Assembly: GCA_027317185.1 (NCBI GenBank) | Contig: DAHVFB010000009.1 | Coordinates: forward strand, 1-61,255 | Direction: 5' to 3' | DNA from: Deltaproteobacteria bacterium | GTDB lineage: Bacteria > Desulfobacterota > Binatia > Binatales > Binataceae | DNA length: 61,255 nucleotides | Shown: positions 36,862-46,196 of the stretch, one piece after another | Numbering within the stretch: the stretch's first letter is position 1 | How the letters are laid out: the number at the start of each line of letters is the position of its first letter | Position numbers and translations under genes: made by a program | Notes under the pieces: generated by a model | Databases searched by the model: none | What the model was told of the DNA's origin: nothing | Seen by the model: only the letters and a program-made list of their open reading frames with translations

Positions 36862-37243
36862 GCAAGTCACTCCAGCAGGGGGACGATGAACGTATTAAGA
36901 GTTCGACGAAAGCGATTAACGGACGTTACAAATAGTTTAAAAAGTGGACGGCGCTTTTTACTGCAAGGGAGATGCCACGTGTCGTATTTTTTTGCCTGTG
37001 CTTAACTTCCCTATTTGAACGATTTTTGTGCTTACCGTGTGGTTTCAGAAAAGAAGGGTGAAGAATCTTCACTTTTGCGGTGCGATACGCGGCTCCGATC
37101 TAACGGCAGTCGCCATGGTCAACCAGCCAAGCGAAGAATTATGCGCCTACCGAAGATTACTTCCCGTTCGCACCTGTTGAGTCTCGCCACAACGGCATAT
37201 GTTTCGCAACGTAAAATGGAGGTTCGATGCCACCATTTTAACT
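36862..37243. promoter_or_regulatory. Divergent promoter region between the glycan operon and the permease
   Basis: About 380 bases between divergently transcribed genes, AT-rich around 36900-37020 (AAATAGTTTAAAAAGTGG and TCGTATTTTTTTGCC). Both promoters must lie here, but I see no certain boxes. At about 37217-37221 a GGAGG site precedes a five-codon open frame (ATG at about 37226, ending TAA at about 37240) that stops just before the permease ATG at 37244, so the permease may be reached by re-initiation. Confidence 0.4.
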
Positions 37244-39204
37244 ATGTCTCTAAGCAATTTACTTTTGGGCAGACCTCTGCCTTCCGATGATCAGTCTGAG
37301 CAAAAGATAGGTTCGTTGGCTGGTTTGCCGACGTTCGGGCTCGATGGGCTGGCTTCGTCTGCATACGGGCCAGAGGCGGCACTGACCATCCTGCTCCCGC
37401 TAGGCGCAGCCGGATTGCACTTCATTGAGCCAATTACCTTAGCGATTCTTGGCCTTCTGGCAGTGCTGTACGCCTCATATCGCCAAACTATCGAAGCCTA
37501 TCCCAACGCGGGCGGCTCTTATATCGTAGCTCGCGAAAATCTTGGTACCAATCTGAGTCTTCTGGCGGGTGCGGCGTTGTTAATTGACTACATTCTGAAT
37601 GTAGCCGTGGGCATTTCGGCTGGCATAGCGGCACTGGTCTCTGCTCTGCCGGCTCTTCACCCATATACACTCGCCCTTTGTCTTTTAGTTTTGTTCCTTA
37701 TTACGGCGGTGAATCTGCGCGGCACGATGGAGACGAGTTGGGTTTTCGGTCCCCCAACTTACCTTTTCGTTAGCTGTCTTGGCATTTTGCTGATTATCGG
37801 AATAGCACGGTCGATTGCGAATGCAGGGCATCCCGCGGCGCTTGACCCGCTTCCCACGGCACGGGCCGCGACTGAATCAGTTTCAGCTTGGTTGCTGATG
37901 CGCGCCTTCGCAAGTGGATGCACGGCCATGACCGGCGTCGAGGCGGTGAGTAACGGTGTGAACGCATTTCGCGATCCAGCCGTGAAGCGCGCGCACCGGA
38001 CCTTGTCAGGCATTGTTCTTATCCTAGCCGTCCTGCTGGCCGGCATTGCCTATCTGTCCAGAGCCTATGGGATCGCGGCTATGGATCAGACAAAGCCCGG
38101 CTATCAGAGCGTTCTGGCGCAGTTGGCCGCCGCGGTAGTAGGTCGCGGAATTTTCTATTACGTCACGATTGGCAGTGTGCTGCTAATCTTATCGCTTTCG
38201 GCAAATACCAGTTTCGCGGATATGCCTAGATTGTGCGGCATGATCGCGAATGATGGATATTTACCTAACGGTTTCGCGACAGTAGGTCGCCGGCTGGTTC
38301 TGTCATCGGTATTTTGTTTCTCGCTATTATCGCGGGGCTGCTGCTGGTGATGTTCGATGGGATCACCGACCGGCTGATTCCGCTATTCGCCATAGGCGCC
38401 TTTTTAGCTTTCACTTTATCCCAAACCGGCATGGTGATGCATTGGTGGAAACAGCGAGTCGGCGGCGCGCAGAGTACGGGCGTCGGAAGCTCGAGGATAC
38501 ACGGAAAGCTCGCGATTAACCTGATTGGAGCAGTCGCGACTGCGGTCGCGGTGACGATTATTGTGGCGACCAAGTTTCGTGAGGGGGCGTGGATCACAAT
38601 AGTGGCGATTCCACTGTTGATTGCGATGTTTAAGGCGGTGAAACGCTATTACGACCACGTTGAGACGGAGATTCGCTCATTTCGGCCACTGGATTTGGGA
38701 AACCATCAACCCCCCGTTGTCATAATTACTGCCGAACGCTGGAATCGGCTTGTTGCCAAGGCTCTCCATTTCGGCATGCGCATTTCAGGGGATGTAATAG
38801 TTATTCATCTGGGCGAAGTTGCCGAACCGCACGATGAAGGAAAAGAGGAACGTTTTCGGCAGGATTGGCATCGCTACGTCGAGATGCCTGCTGAGCAAAG
38901 CCGGTTTCGCTGCCCGAGACTTATCAGAATCCACTCCAGGTTTCGCAAGTTTGTGGCACCACTATTAGAGTGCATTAGCAAGCTGCAAGAGGACTTTCCT
39001 AATCGTGAGGTGGCGATAATTGTACCGGAGTTGGTGAAAAGTCACTTTTGGGAGTATCTGCTGCACAATCATCGCGCGCGGCGCCTGCGCGCTGCGTTGC
39101 TTCGACATGGGCGCCGCCTGACTCTTATAACGGTCCCATGGCATCTCGAGGAAGCGGCGGCGTCATCTAACGGCGATGCCGTACATAGTGCCGGTCAGGC
39201 CTAG
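37244..39204 (+). CDS. APC-superfamily amino acid permease with C-terminal cytosolic domain, apparent frameshift
   Basis: Two frames join into one transporter of about 650 residues. The first covers the first ten or so membrane helices (GLDGLASSAYGPEA start, NAGGSYIVARENLG, NTSFADMPRLCGMIANDGYLP). At about 38298-38302 one base is missing: the continuation (FLAIIAGLLL; RLIPLFAIGAFLAFTLSQ; then a hydrophilic domain of about 150 residues with IPELVKSHFW-like VPELVKSHFWEYLL) lies in the other frame. This layout matches the KUP-like/APC permeases with a C-terminal soluble region (often next to stress genes). Transported substrate is unknown. Start at 37244 is chosen by family N-terminus; 37199 is an upstream alternative. 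Confidence 0.8.
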
Positions 39205-39357
39205 CCATTATTTTCCGGCCATGATCAGGCATCTGTAACACGGCACTTTTTTTGCTGCTGGTACGTGTTGCTCTTGTTTTTGAGAGGTGGAAGGGGAGTG
39301 ACGCGATTGAAGCTTCAAGATTGCAGAGTCGATGTTGGCCTGGTGGAGAACGACGAC

Positions 39358-40380
39358 ATGGGGATTGGAAAGAAGACGGTAGCGGTAATCACCGGCGCAT
39401 CGGGAGGCGTGGGCCGCGCCACGGCTCGGCTACTTGCTGAACGGGGGGCGAAGATAGTTCTTCTAGCTCGAGGGCGCGAAGGCCTCGAGGGTGCAAAGCG
39501 CGACGTGGAATCGCGTGGCGGACGTGCGCTGTCGGTGCCAACGGATGTCTCCAACTTCCAGGAGGTGGAAGCCGCCGCAGCTACGGCCGAACGTGAGTTT
39601 GGGCCGATAGACCTCTGGATCAATAACGCCATGGTCTCGTTGTACAGCCCCTTCATCAAATTGACTTCCGACGAGTTCCGGCACGTAGTCGAAGTCACTT
39701 TCCTCGGAAACGTTTATGGGACTCATTGCGCTCTGAAAAGAATGATGCCGCGCGATCGCGGTGCGATAGTGCAAGTGGGATCAGCCTTGGCATTTCGCTC
39801 GATTCCGCTTCAGAGCGCATACTGCGCGAGCAAACATGCGATCCAAGGCTTTACGGAATCGCTCCGGAGTGAACTGATTCATCAGAAGAGTAATGTGCGG
39901 TTGACCGTCGTCAATATGTCGGCGTTGAATACCACGCAATTTATATGGACGAAGAACAAGATGCGGCACCAGGTGCGGCCGACCGGGACGATTTACCAGC
40001 CTGAAATCGCCGCTCGTGCAATTCTGTTCGCCGCTGAAAATGATCGGCGCGAAATAATGGTCGGGCATACCACCGTGGAGGCGACGCTGGGCGAAAAAGT
40101 TTTCCCCGGTTTGCTCGATCATTATCTGGCGACCGCCGCTTGGGAAGGCTCGATGTTGCCGGAACTCTCGAACCCTGAACAGCCGGATAACTTTTGGGAA
40201 CCGGTCCCACGCGACCTTGGATCCCACGGGCCATTCGATCTCACTTCACGCGAGCACAGTTTTCAATTGTGGGCGTCTCAGAATCGCTCCACGTTATTAG
40301 GCGCCTTGCTCGTCGTCGGAGCGGGGTTGTTGGTGATGATGTCCAAACAGCGCAAAAGAGGCATACACCGACTATTCTAA
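39358..40380 (+). CDS. SDR-family oxidoreductase with C-terminal membrane anchor
   Basis: A 340-residue short-chain dehydrogenase. TGASGGVGRA (12-21), NNA (89-91), Ser142, Tyr155 and Lys159 (YCASK) form the cofactor and catalytic sites. Compared with classical SDRs of about 250 residues it has about 80 extra residues, ending in a hydrophobic helix (LLGALLVVGAGLLVMM) and a basic tail, which should anchor it to the membrane. The ATG at 39358 has a GGAGAA site upstream; an earlier in-frame start at 39265 adds a segment without family resemblance. The substrate is unknown. It is followed by the remains of a thiamine-diphosphate enzyme. Confidence 0.88.
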   Translation: MGIGKKTVAVITGASGGVGRATARLLAERGAKIVLLARGREGLEGAKRDVESRGGRALSVPTDVSNFQEVEAAAATAEREFGPIDLWINNAMVSLYSPFIKLTSDEFRHVVEVTFLGNVYGTHCALKRMMPRDRGAIVQVGSALAFRSIPLQSAYCASKHAIQGFTESLRSELIHQKSNVRLTVVNMSALNTTQFIWTKNKMRHQVRPTGTIYQPEIAARAILFAAENDRREIMVGHTTVEATLGEKVFPGLLDHYLATAAWEGSMLPELSNPEQPDNFWEPVPRDLGSHGPFDLTSREHSFQLWASQNRSTLLGALLVVGAGLLVMMSKQRKRGIHRLF

Positions 40381-40428
40381 TCAGTGTTTTTTGACGGCCA
40401 ATAGAGAGACCTGCGGTAGAGGGAAGGT

Positions 40429-40739
40429 ATGGCAATCACCGTCGGCCAATACGTGATGCAGCGTATACGGGGATGCGGCGTCGATCGCATTTACGCTCTT
40501 CCTGGCGATGGGATTTAACGGAATTCTTGCCGGCCTGCGCAAAAATAGTAATAAACCACGACCGATCCAGACACCTCAGCATTTCCTCCTCACATCACGT
40601 TGAAAGAGGCAAACACTTTCGCCACAACTATTATGCGTGGAGATCCTAATGAGGCATTAAGCAGGCGGTCAAGGGAATGGTACAACGTTTTATTCTCGAT
40701 CCACCAAATAGCCCGCTTGGTGCTGCGAACGACTCTTAG
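40429..40739 (+). pseudogene. Remnant of a thiamine-diphosphate enzyme (pyruvate oxidase/acetolactate synthase type), internal deletion
   Basis: The 5' end has an intact ATG with a GAGGGAAGG site and reads MAITVGQYVMQRIRGCGVD then RIYALPGDGI, the typical N-terminus of these enzymes. A one-base insertion (extra T near 40514-40516) then breaks the frame; the shifted frame gives NGILAGLRK. From about 40585 a second block reads PPHITLKEANTFATTIMRGDP, and after another one-base shift IKQAVKGMVQRF, the typical C-terminus, ending TAG at 40737. Roughly 450-500 residues between are missing. Only the two ends of the gene are left, so it cannot be functional. Confidence 0.85.
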
Positions 40740-40982
40740 TGGGGGTATCGAGAAAAGCCTGTTGGTGTCAAATATTGCGCTTAATACTTCGGGTTACAAC
40801 TAGCTGCTTTCCTTCATCCCTTCCCTGAGACAGATAAGAGTGAAAGCAGGCTGTGAATTCTTTTTGACAGGCTGTTAGGACGCAGCAGTTCTCGCGCGGT
40901 CCACGGAATCCTTTCTGGTATATAGCTTGCTTCCGGATATATTTACAATTTAACTGGTTCGATAAACACAAGAGTAGAGTTT

Positions 40983-41420
40983 ATGCTGCACAATCACAGT
41001 ATTTCGCTAACAGAGGCTAAAAGAATCATCGAGGCCGGAGAGGCCAAAGCGCGGGAGATCGGGTCTCCCAGTAATATCGCAGTGGTTGATGCCGGCGGCA
41101 ATCTTGTCGCCCACGTCAGAATGGATGGAGCGTGGATCGGAAGTATCGAAATAGCTATCAACAAGGCTTTTACCTCCCGCGCTTTTAACATTTCGACCAA
41201 GGAACTCGCGCACAATGCCCAGCCGGAGGCTCCTTTCTTTGGCATCCATACCACGAACAAGGGAAGAGTTATAATTTTCGCCGGCGGGGAGCCTCTCCGC
41301 AACGGTAATGACATTATTGGAGCTGTGGGTGTTAGCGGGGGAACTGGAAAGCAGGATCAGACTGTAGTCGACGCGGCTGCAGGAGCATTAACCCTTAGCC
41401 CAGCGGACAACCCATCGTAA
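40983..41420 (+). CDS. GlcG/HbpS family heme-binding-like protein (DUF336)
   Basis: A 145-residue protein with the family pattern SLTEAKRIIEAGEAKA, NIAVVDAGGNLVAHVRMDGAW and INKAFTSRAF, and the C-terminal GAVGVSGGTGKQDQ. HbpS of Streptomyces binds heme and senses redox stress; GlcG-type members are found next to oxidase and PQQ-related genes. Its role here is unknown. It lies three bases from the end of the convergent xoxJ-like gene. The ribosome site is weak. Confidence 0.9.
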   Translation: MLHNHSISLTEAKRIIEAGEAKAREIGSPSNIAVVDAGGNLVAHVRMDGAWIGSIEIAINKAFTSRAFNISTKELAHNAQPEAPFFGIHTTNKGRVIIFAGGEPLRNGNDIIGAVGVSGGTGKQDQTVVDAAAGALTLSPADNPS

Positions 41421-41423
41421 TCA

Positions 41424-42269
41424 TCATTTGCTGGTGGGCGGCGCGGCCGCTTTAGATGCCTCGATGGGGAATTGAGGAACTCGGTAGGAAGTTAGCAACA
41501 TGATAATGTCCTGTTGATGACGGTCGAGGGCTTTCTGAATCATGTGTTTGAACGCAGGATCGCCGTGCTTTACACCGACTGACACATCGAATTCCATGGG
41601 CCAGACACCGCCATCAACGGAAGGCTCAATCGGTGTAATCGCAAGAGGACTGGGCTCAACAGCTGCAAAATAACCGGCGACAGGTCCCCAGACCATCGCA
41701 ATTTCCAGCCGCCCATTCTCCACGTCGTCTAGGATCGCGCGCTCAGGATCCGGTCTATTGTAGTCTCCATACACCATGTATCCTCTGACATTATCGACGA
41801 TTCCCCGGCGGGCCAAAGCATGTGCTGGTGGAGTGTTCATGGCATCATCGCCCACCATCTGCACACCAATCCTAAGTGTACGCAGCCGTGGATCGTCCAG
41901 CGAGCGAATAATCAAAGACCTATCCTTTCGAGTTACAAACACATAGGATGATCGATAGTATGGCCGAGTAGTGGCAAGCATGTCGGTGCCGGTGGCAACT
42001 CCGAGCCACGCATCGCAATGACCTGCTTTGATAGTGTTACGTACATAGCCTCGGCGTTGGGCCCACCATGTGTATCTCACCGAATCGCGGAGGTCTCCCG
42101 CGATGAGCTGCGCAAGCTTATTCTCAAAGCCATCACCCTGCCGATTCGAAAACGGCAAATTGTTTGGATCAGCGCATACCTTGAGTATTCCTGCTTGCGC
42201 GGAAATCGCCATTAAAGTCGAGCCGAGCACCAGGGTTACTAGAATGCGAAAACTCTTCCGGGCGAACAA
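41424..42269 (-). CDS. xoxJ: Periplasmic substrate-binding-like protein of PQQ dehydrogenase operons (XoxJ/MxaJ-type)
   Basis: A 281-residue exported protein. The signal peptide ends SAQA-G about residue 26. The mature part starts LKVCADPNNLPFSN, the pattern of the quinoprotein-associated solute-binding-like family (TIGR03871 type), and continues with WWAQRRGYVRNTIKAGHCDAWLGV and DDVENGRLEIAMVWGPVAGYF. In lanthanide methanol dehydrogenase operons XoxJ is thought to help activate or mature XoxF. It is the last gene of the operon, 18 bases after xoxG. Confidence 0.9.
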   Translation of the reverse strand: MFARKSFRILVTLVLGSTLMAISAQAGILKVCADPNNLPFSNRQGDGFENKLAQLIAGDLRDSVRYTWWAQRRGYVRNTIKAGHCDAWLGVATGTDMLATTRPYYRSSYVFVTRKDRSLIIRSLDDPRLRTLRIGVQMVGDDAMNTPPAHALARRGIVDNVRGYMVYGDYNRPDPERAILDDVENGRLEIAMVWGPVAGYFAAVEPSPLAITPIEPSVDGGVWPMEFDVSVGVKHGDPAFKHMIQKALDRHQQDIIMLLTSYRVPQFPIEASKAAAPPTSK

Positions 42270-42287
42270 GAGCGTAAACCTCAGCGG

Positions 42288-42857
42288 TCACTTAGGCGCG
42301 CTTGTAACGTCCGGCGCTTCCGAAACGGGTTTGCCGGGGCGATGCGTAGTCATCGGCGGCGGCGGAACCGGCACTGCTTGGGCTGGTCCTCCGCGAGTTG
42401 AAGCGGGAACCGACAACGAGCGAACGAACGTCGCTAATTCCCAGATCTGACCGTCCGGAATCTTTCCATTCCATGATGGCATGCCGTTCGGCCTGCCCTG
42501 GGAAATCGACGCGAAAATTTGGTCGAGTTGGCCGCCATAACGCCATTGGTTATCCATCAAGGCTGGCCCCATTCCGCCTCCCCCGTTCGAATGGCATCCA
42601 ACGCAATTGTACCAGATAAAAAGCCGATGTCCCTCGTTGATGTAGAATGGATTACCCTGATACATTTTTACTCGCGGATCTTGCGGAGGGGGCGACCCAC
42701 CGCCGGGAAAGAGCTTCGTGACCGCCACAAATGGAGGGCCACTCTGTGACGGAGGCAGGTAGCTGCTCTGCTGCGCGAGCGCAAGACCGGTTAAGGTAAA
42801 GACCATCGCTCCAGCAAAGGTCAAGCAACGGTTATGCTTTTGGTAACGCAAAGACAT
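42288..42857 (-). CDS. xoxG: Cytochrome c (XoxG-type electron acceptor)
   Basis: A 189-residue periplasmic monoheme cytochrome c. The signal peptide ends ALA-Q near residue 29; the heme site is CVGCH (85-89) and a plausible axial Met lies in NGMPSW (near 125). Long Pro-rich segments flank the heme domain (about 51-61 and 155-175). As the gene follows xoxF directly and overlaps its end by 26 bases, it is the likely electron acceptor of XoxF. Alternative: a general class I cytochrome c. Confidence 0.88.
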   Translation of the reverse strand: MSLRYQKHNRCLTFAGAMVFTLTGLALAQQSSYLPPSQSGPPFVAVTKLFPGGGSPPPQDPRVKMYQGNPFYINEGHRLFIWYNCVGCHSNGGGGMGPALMDNQWRYGGQLDQIFASISQGRPNGMPSWNGKIPDGQIWELATFVRSLSVPASTRGGPAQAVPVPPPPMTTHRPGKPVSEAPDVTSAPK

Positions 42858-44664
42858 AAAGCGCGCCCCCAGCTGTGGTCTTTTTCTTCAAGTCAGGAAC
42901 AGCGCCGGCAAATCCGAGTGCTGCTGTTGGATCCTGCGGATCGAGATTACCTGCGACGACAGCTCCAGCCCATCCTCCGACGCCCGAAAGAACAGCCACA
43001 TATTCGCGTCCATCGGGGCCTTTATAGGCAATCGGTTGACCTATGATCCCTGATCCCGTTTTGAATTCCCACTTCAGAGCGCCGGTATGCGCGTCAACCG
43101 CTTTAAACCATCCTTCCATCGTGCCGTAAAACACGATATCTCCCGCTGTGACCAAGGCCCCGCTCCATACCGGTAAATCTTCTTTCAGCTCCCATACCGG
43201 CCTGTGCTTCGCCGGATCCCATGCCGTCACAACACCGCGATTGCCCCCCGGGCCTGCTTTCATCCTGACATCGGCGCCCACGTAAGGAGTGCCAGCGATA
43301 TAGTTGACTTCGGTATCTTCCGAATCCATGCAAATGTTCTCGTGGGGTATGTACATAAGGCCGGTCTTAGGCGAAAACGCGGATGGTTCCCAATCCTTTT
43401 CGCCGGATGCGGTCGGGCAAATATCTTTTACTGTCTGTCCAAGCTTGGTTCTTTTCGCCGGATTGAGAATTATCTCACCGGTCTTGAGATCAACCCCCTT
43501 CGTTGAGTTCACATAGCCGTAGGTTTCCGCAGATAGAACCTGGCCATTTGTACGATCGATCACGTATATGTAGCCGTCCCGATCGGGATGCACGAGCACC
43601 TTTCGCTCCTGACCATCAACCCGCATGTTCAGGAGAATCTCCTCATTCACTCCATCGTAATCATGCTCGTCATGCGGAAACATCTGGTAGTACCATTTAG
43701 CCGCACCGGTATCGGCATTTCTGGCGAAAATACCACACGTCCATTTGTTGTCGCCCGGTCTTTGATCCGCATTCCACGGGCCCGGATTACCGGTTCCATA
43801 GTAGATTAGATTCAGATCTGGATCGTACGCGATCCATCCCCACACGGTACCCCCGCCGATCTTCCATGCATCCGGCGGCCAGCTCTTAACTCCAAGATCT
43901 TTTCCCCGATCTTTTGCATAAAAAGGATGAAAGTCGGGACCGATAAGAACATCCGCATCCGGACCGGTACTATAAGCCTTCCACACTATTTTGCCGCTAG
44001 TCACGTCCAGCGCCGTAAGCCATCCGCGAACACCCATCTCCCCGCCGGAATTGCCGACCAGAACCTTTCCTTTCACAACTATAGGCGCCATGGTGATTGT
44101 TTCACCGCGATTAATGTCGGCAAGTTTTGTTTTCCAGATTTCCTTGCCGGTTTTCGCGTTCACCGCAATCGTATTTCCATCAAGAGTGTTAATAATGACT
44201 TTGCCATCCCAGTACACCGCCCCCCGATTCACAACATCACAACAAGCCACTCCCTGGCTGGCAGCCTCCGGCATCGGCTGATATTCCCATTTCATTGGCG
44301 CCCCGGGCTTGGTTAGATCGAGAGCATACAAAAAGTTCGGAAAGGCGGTAACGACGTACATTGTGTTGTTTACCACCAGGGGAGCAGCTTCCTGCCCTCT
44401 ATCAACGCCAAGCGAAAAGGTAAACGCCACCTGTAGGCCGGCGACGTTGTTACTATTAATTTGGTCCAGCTCTGAATACCTCGTCTGAGCGTAATTCTTC
44501 GGCGCCATGCTCCATTGACCATCGTCGGGGGGCGCAGACGCTTTAGGTGCATTTGTAACGCCGGAGACGGGCGCCATCTGGGCGGTTGCCTTGCCACCAA
44601 TAAGGCCAACCATCAACAACACAGCCAGTTTGAGGATCAGTACCCTTCTCGATTTGCCAGCCAT
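42832..44664 (-). CDS. xoxF: PQQ-dependent methanol dehydrogenase, lanthanide (XoxF) type
   Basis: A 610-residue periplasmic quinoprotein that oxidises methanol (or another short alcohol) with PQQ and passes electrons to cytochrome c. It has a classic signal peptide (ending TAQ near residue 29), the vicinal Cys141-Cys142 disulfide motif (ACCDVVNRG), GTGNPGPWN (binding-site Asn293) and PHDEHDYDGVNE, where Asp335 is the expected catalytic base and Asp337 the extra Asp that coordinates the lanthanide in XoxF enzymes; Ca-dependent MxaF has Ala there. PQQ-side Glu209 is in GGEMG. The longer GTG start at 44712 adds 16 residues before this signal peptide. The family is eight-bladed; tryptophan-docking segments such as ALKWEF are visible. 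Confidence 0.93.
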   Translation of the reverse strand: MAGKSRRVLILKLAVLLMVGLIGGKATAQMAPVSGVTNAPKASAPPDDGQWSMAPKNYAQTRYSELDQINSNNVAGLQVAFTFSLGVDRGQEAAPLVVNNTMYVVTAFPNFLYALDLTKPGAPMKWEYQPMPEAASQGVACCDVVNRGAVYWDGKVIINTLDGNTIAVNAKTGKEIWKTKLADINRGETITMAPIVVKGKVLVGNSGGEMGVRGWLTALDVTSGKIVWKAYSTGPDADVLIGPDFHPFYAKDRGKDLGVKSWPPDAWKIGGGTVWGWIAYDPDLNLIYYGTGNPGPWNADQRPGDNKWTCGIFARNADTGAAKWYYQMFPHDEHDYDGVNEEILLNMRVDGQERKVLVHPDRDGYIYVIDRTNGQVLSAETYGYVNSTKGVDLKTGEIILNPAKRTKLGQTVKDICPTASGEKDWEPSAFSPKTGLMYIPHENICMDSEDTEVNYIAGTPYVGADVRMKAGPGGNRGVVTAWDPAKHRPVWELKEDLPVWSGALVTAGDIVFYGTMEGWFKAVDAHTGALKWEFKTGSGIIGQPIAYKGPDGREYVAVLSGVGGWAGAVVAGNLDPQDPTAALGFAGAVPDLKKKTTAGGALYVFALPKA

Positions 44665-44780
44665 ACATTGCATTAAAATAATATTGCAGTTAAGCGGCTT
44701 TAATCTGTTCACTTGGATTCCGCTCTCTCGCTTAGGTGTTTCGACTACTCAGCAACTCGGCTTTCAGCGCAAATAGTGCC

Positions 44781-45173
44781 TCACCGTAGTGTATACAGGT
44801 AAGCTGCGATGTCTCGCGAATCGCGCTGGCTCAACCCCATGTCCGGCATCGCGTTTTTCGGAACGACGCTCTGCGGTGATCGAATCCACAACATCATGTT
44901 CCGGGGAGTGTTGGGCAGAACTCCTGCGATAAACCCCCGCGCCCCAATGTTATTAAGAGGAGGTCCCACCTGACCATCCGCACCCCTAATCCCCTTAATG
45001 GAATGACATGAACCGCAGCCAGTCTGGGCGATTAAAATCGCACCGCGCGCTGAATCACCGAACGTCGCCCCTTCAGCTAAACGATCGGTTGACTTACAAC
45101 CTCCGGTAAGTGCAGCAATCGCCACCAGCAACACAATCGCTGACGACTTTCGGCTCGTAGTCAGCCTTGACAC
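44781..45173 (-). CDS. Lipoprotein cytochrome c
   Basis: A 130-residue monoheme cytochrome c with a lipoprotein signal (lipobox LTGGC, Cys26), heme site CGSCH (53-57) and an axial Met probably in NAMPDMG. It should be tethered to the membrane on the periplasmic side. Being placed between the oxidase genes and xoxF, it may carry electrons between them. It overlaps the small membrane-subunit gene by 13 bases. There is a gap of about 115 bases before the xoxF ATG. Confidence 0.88.
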   Translation of the reverse strand: MSRLTTSRKSSAIVLLVAIAALTGGCKSTDRLAEGATFGDSARGAILIAQTGCGSCHSIKGIRGADGQVGPPLNNIGARGFIAGVLPNTPRNMMLWIRSPQSVVPKNAMPDMGLSQRDSRDIAAYLYTLR

Positions 45174-45583
45174 ATTGGTACCGTAAGCAGCGTTACAGTA
45201 TTAAACAGAACTGCGGCTAAAAAACCCAAGCCTACTAAATGGCCCCACAACTCAAGGTACTTCTGAGGCCCCTCTCCTTTTTCCATCACCTCATCTATCG
45301 ATGATGAATCCTGTATACTGCTAATGCGCCACTCGCGAAGTGATATCGCAACACCCGTAAGGCAGACGACGATTGCAATCGCATTGATAACTATTGTTGC
45401 GCTGCGCGCCCATTGCCACCCTATTATTACCTGAGCATAAGGCTTGCCGTCCGGAAAGCACGCATGACTTGCAATGCCGTAGTTAAACATTAACTGCGTC
45501 AGCCACATGCCCGGCACTCCAAGCAAAGTAAACATTAGAGTCGCTTGGCTCGGATACTTCCGGGGTGCTGGTACTTGCTTCAC
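45161..45583 (-). CDS. Small membrane protein of cytochrome oxidase operon (CoxP-like)
   Basis: A 140-residue protein with three hydrophobic helices (about 17-36, 60-81 and 112-133) and no known catalytic motif. The position directly after subunit III reproduces the gene order coxM-N-O-P of the second aa3-type oxidase of Bradyrhizobium, in which CoxP is a small membrane protein, so it is probably a subunit or assembly partner. This comparison is from memory. It starts 13 bases after subunit III. Confidence 0.65.
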   Translation of the reverse strand: MKQVPAPRKYPSQATLMFTLLGVPGMWLTQLMFNYGIASHACFPDGKPYAQVIIGWQWARSATIVINAIAIVVCLTGVAISLREWRISSIQDSSSIDEVMEKGEGPQKYLELWGHLVGLGFLAAVLFNTVTLLTVPMCQG

Positions 45584-45596
45584 TGTTTTGATCTAC

Positions 45597-46196
45597 TTAC
45601 CGCACGTTTGGAACTACAAACAGAAGAACGAACAAAAGAATCCAGACTGCATCTGTAAAATGCCAGTATGCGGCGGCAACCATCACCGGCACGCTTCTGC
45701 TTTCGTCGATATAGCCCAGCAATGCCCATATGATGACTTCCACGATCATTGCCGCCCCTGCCACGCAGTGGGCGAGGTGAAACCCAGTCAAGACAAAAAA
45801 CGCAGATCCATAGGCGCTGGTCTGGGGTGTAAAGGATTCGCTAAACCAATCACTTACCTCAAAAACGATAAAGCCGATGACGAAGATCAGGCTGAGTGTC
45901 ATACTAGCAACCAGAGTGGGCCAGGCGGCACGCGTTGCCGCCTTCTCCGCCAACCACATTGTCAAGCTATTCGCCACAAGCAATACGGTCATTGGGATCC
46001 CGTAGCTTAGTGACGGTGGAATATTTGATCCCCAGTTCGGTCCTACTTGGACCGCGAGGTACAGGTAGCTAAAAATCAGGTACGAAAACAGCGCCGCCTC
46101 AGTTGCGATAAGCGCCACCACGCCCCACCAGCCGAGGCTTCTGCGGCCGATGCTGCCGATGGGCAACTCGGCGTTCATGGCATTTGCGTCAGCCAC
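45597..46196 (-). CDS. Cytochrome c oxidase subunit III (CoxO-like)
   Basis: A 199-residue subunit III with five membrane helices, shorter than the seven-helix form. Family segments are SLGWWGVVALIATEAALFSYL, FVLTGFHLAHCVAGA (His-x-x-His in helix) and AAYWHFTDAVWILLF at the end. The start is a GTG at 46196 with an excellent GGAGG site 6 bases before it; the gene overlaps the end of subunit I by 8 bases. A later ATG at 46178 would be without this site. Confidence 0.9.
   Translation of the reverse strand: MADANAMNAELPIGSIGRRSLGWWGVVALIATEAALFSYLIFSYLYLAVQVGPNWGSNIPPSLSYGIPMTVLLVANSLTMWLAEKAATRAAWPTLVASMTLSLIFVIGFIVFEVSDWFSESFTPQTSAYGSAFFVLTGFHLAHCVAGAAMIVEVIIWALLGYIDESRSVPVMVAAAYWHFTDAVWILLFVLLFVVPNVR

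Noticed and set aside
37015-37290. 91-codon plus-strand frame upstream of the permease
   Set aside because: It overlaps the permease start in another frame and has no protein-like pattern.
42832-44664. Calcium-dependent MxaF or a general quinoprotein alcohol dehydrogenase
   Set aside because: The second Asp of the DYD motif and the adjacent XoxG and XoxJ genes point to the lanthanide type; no heme domain is fused.
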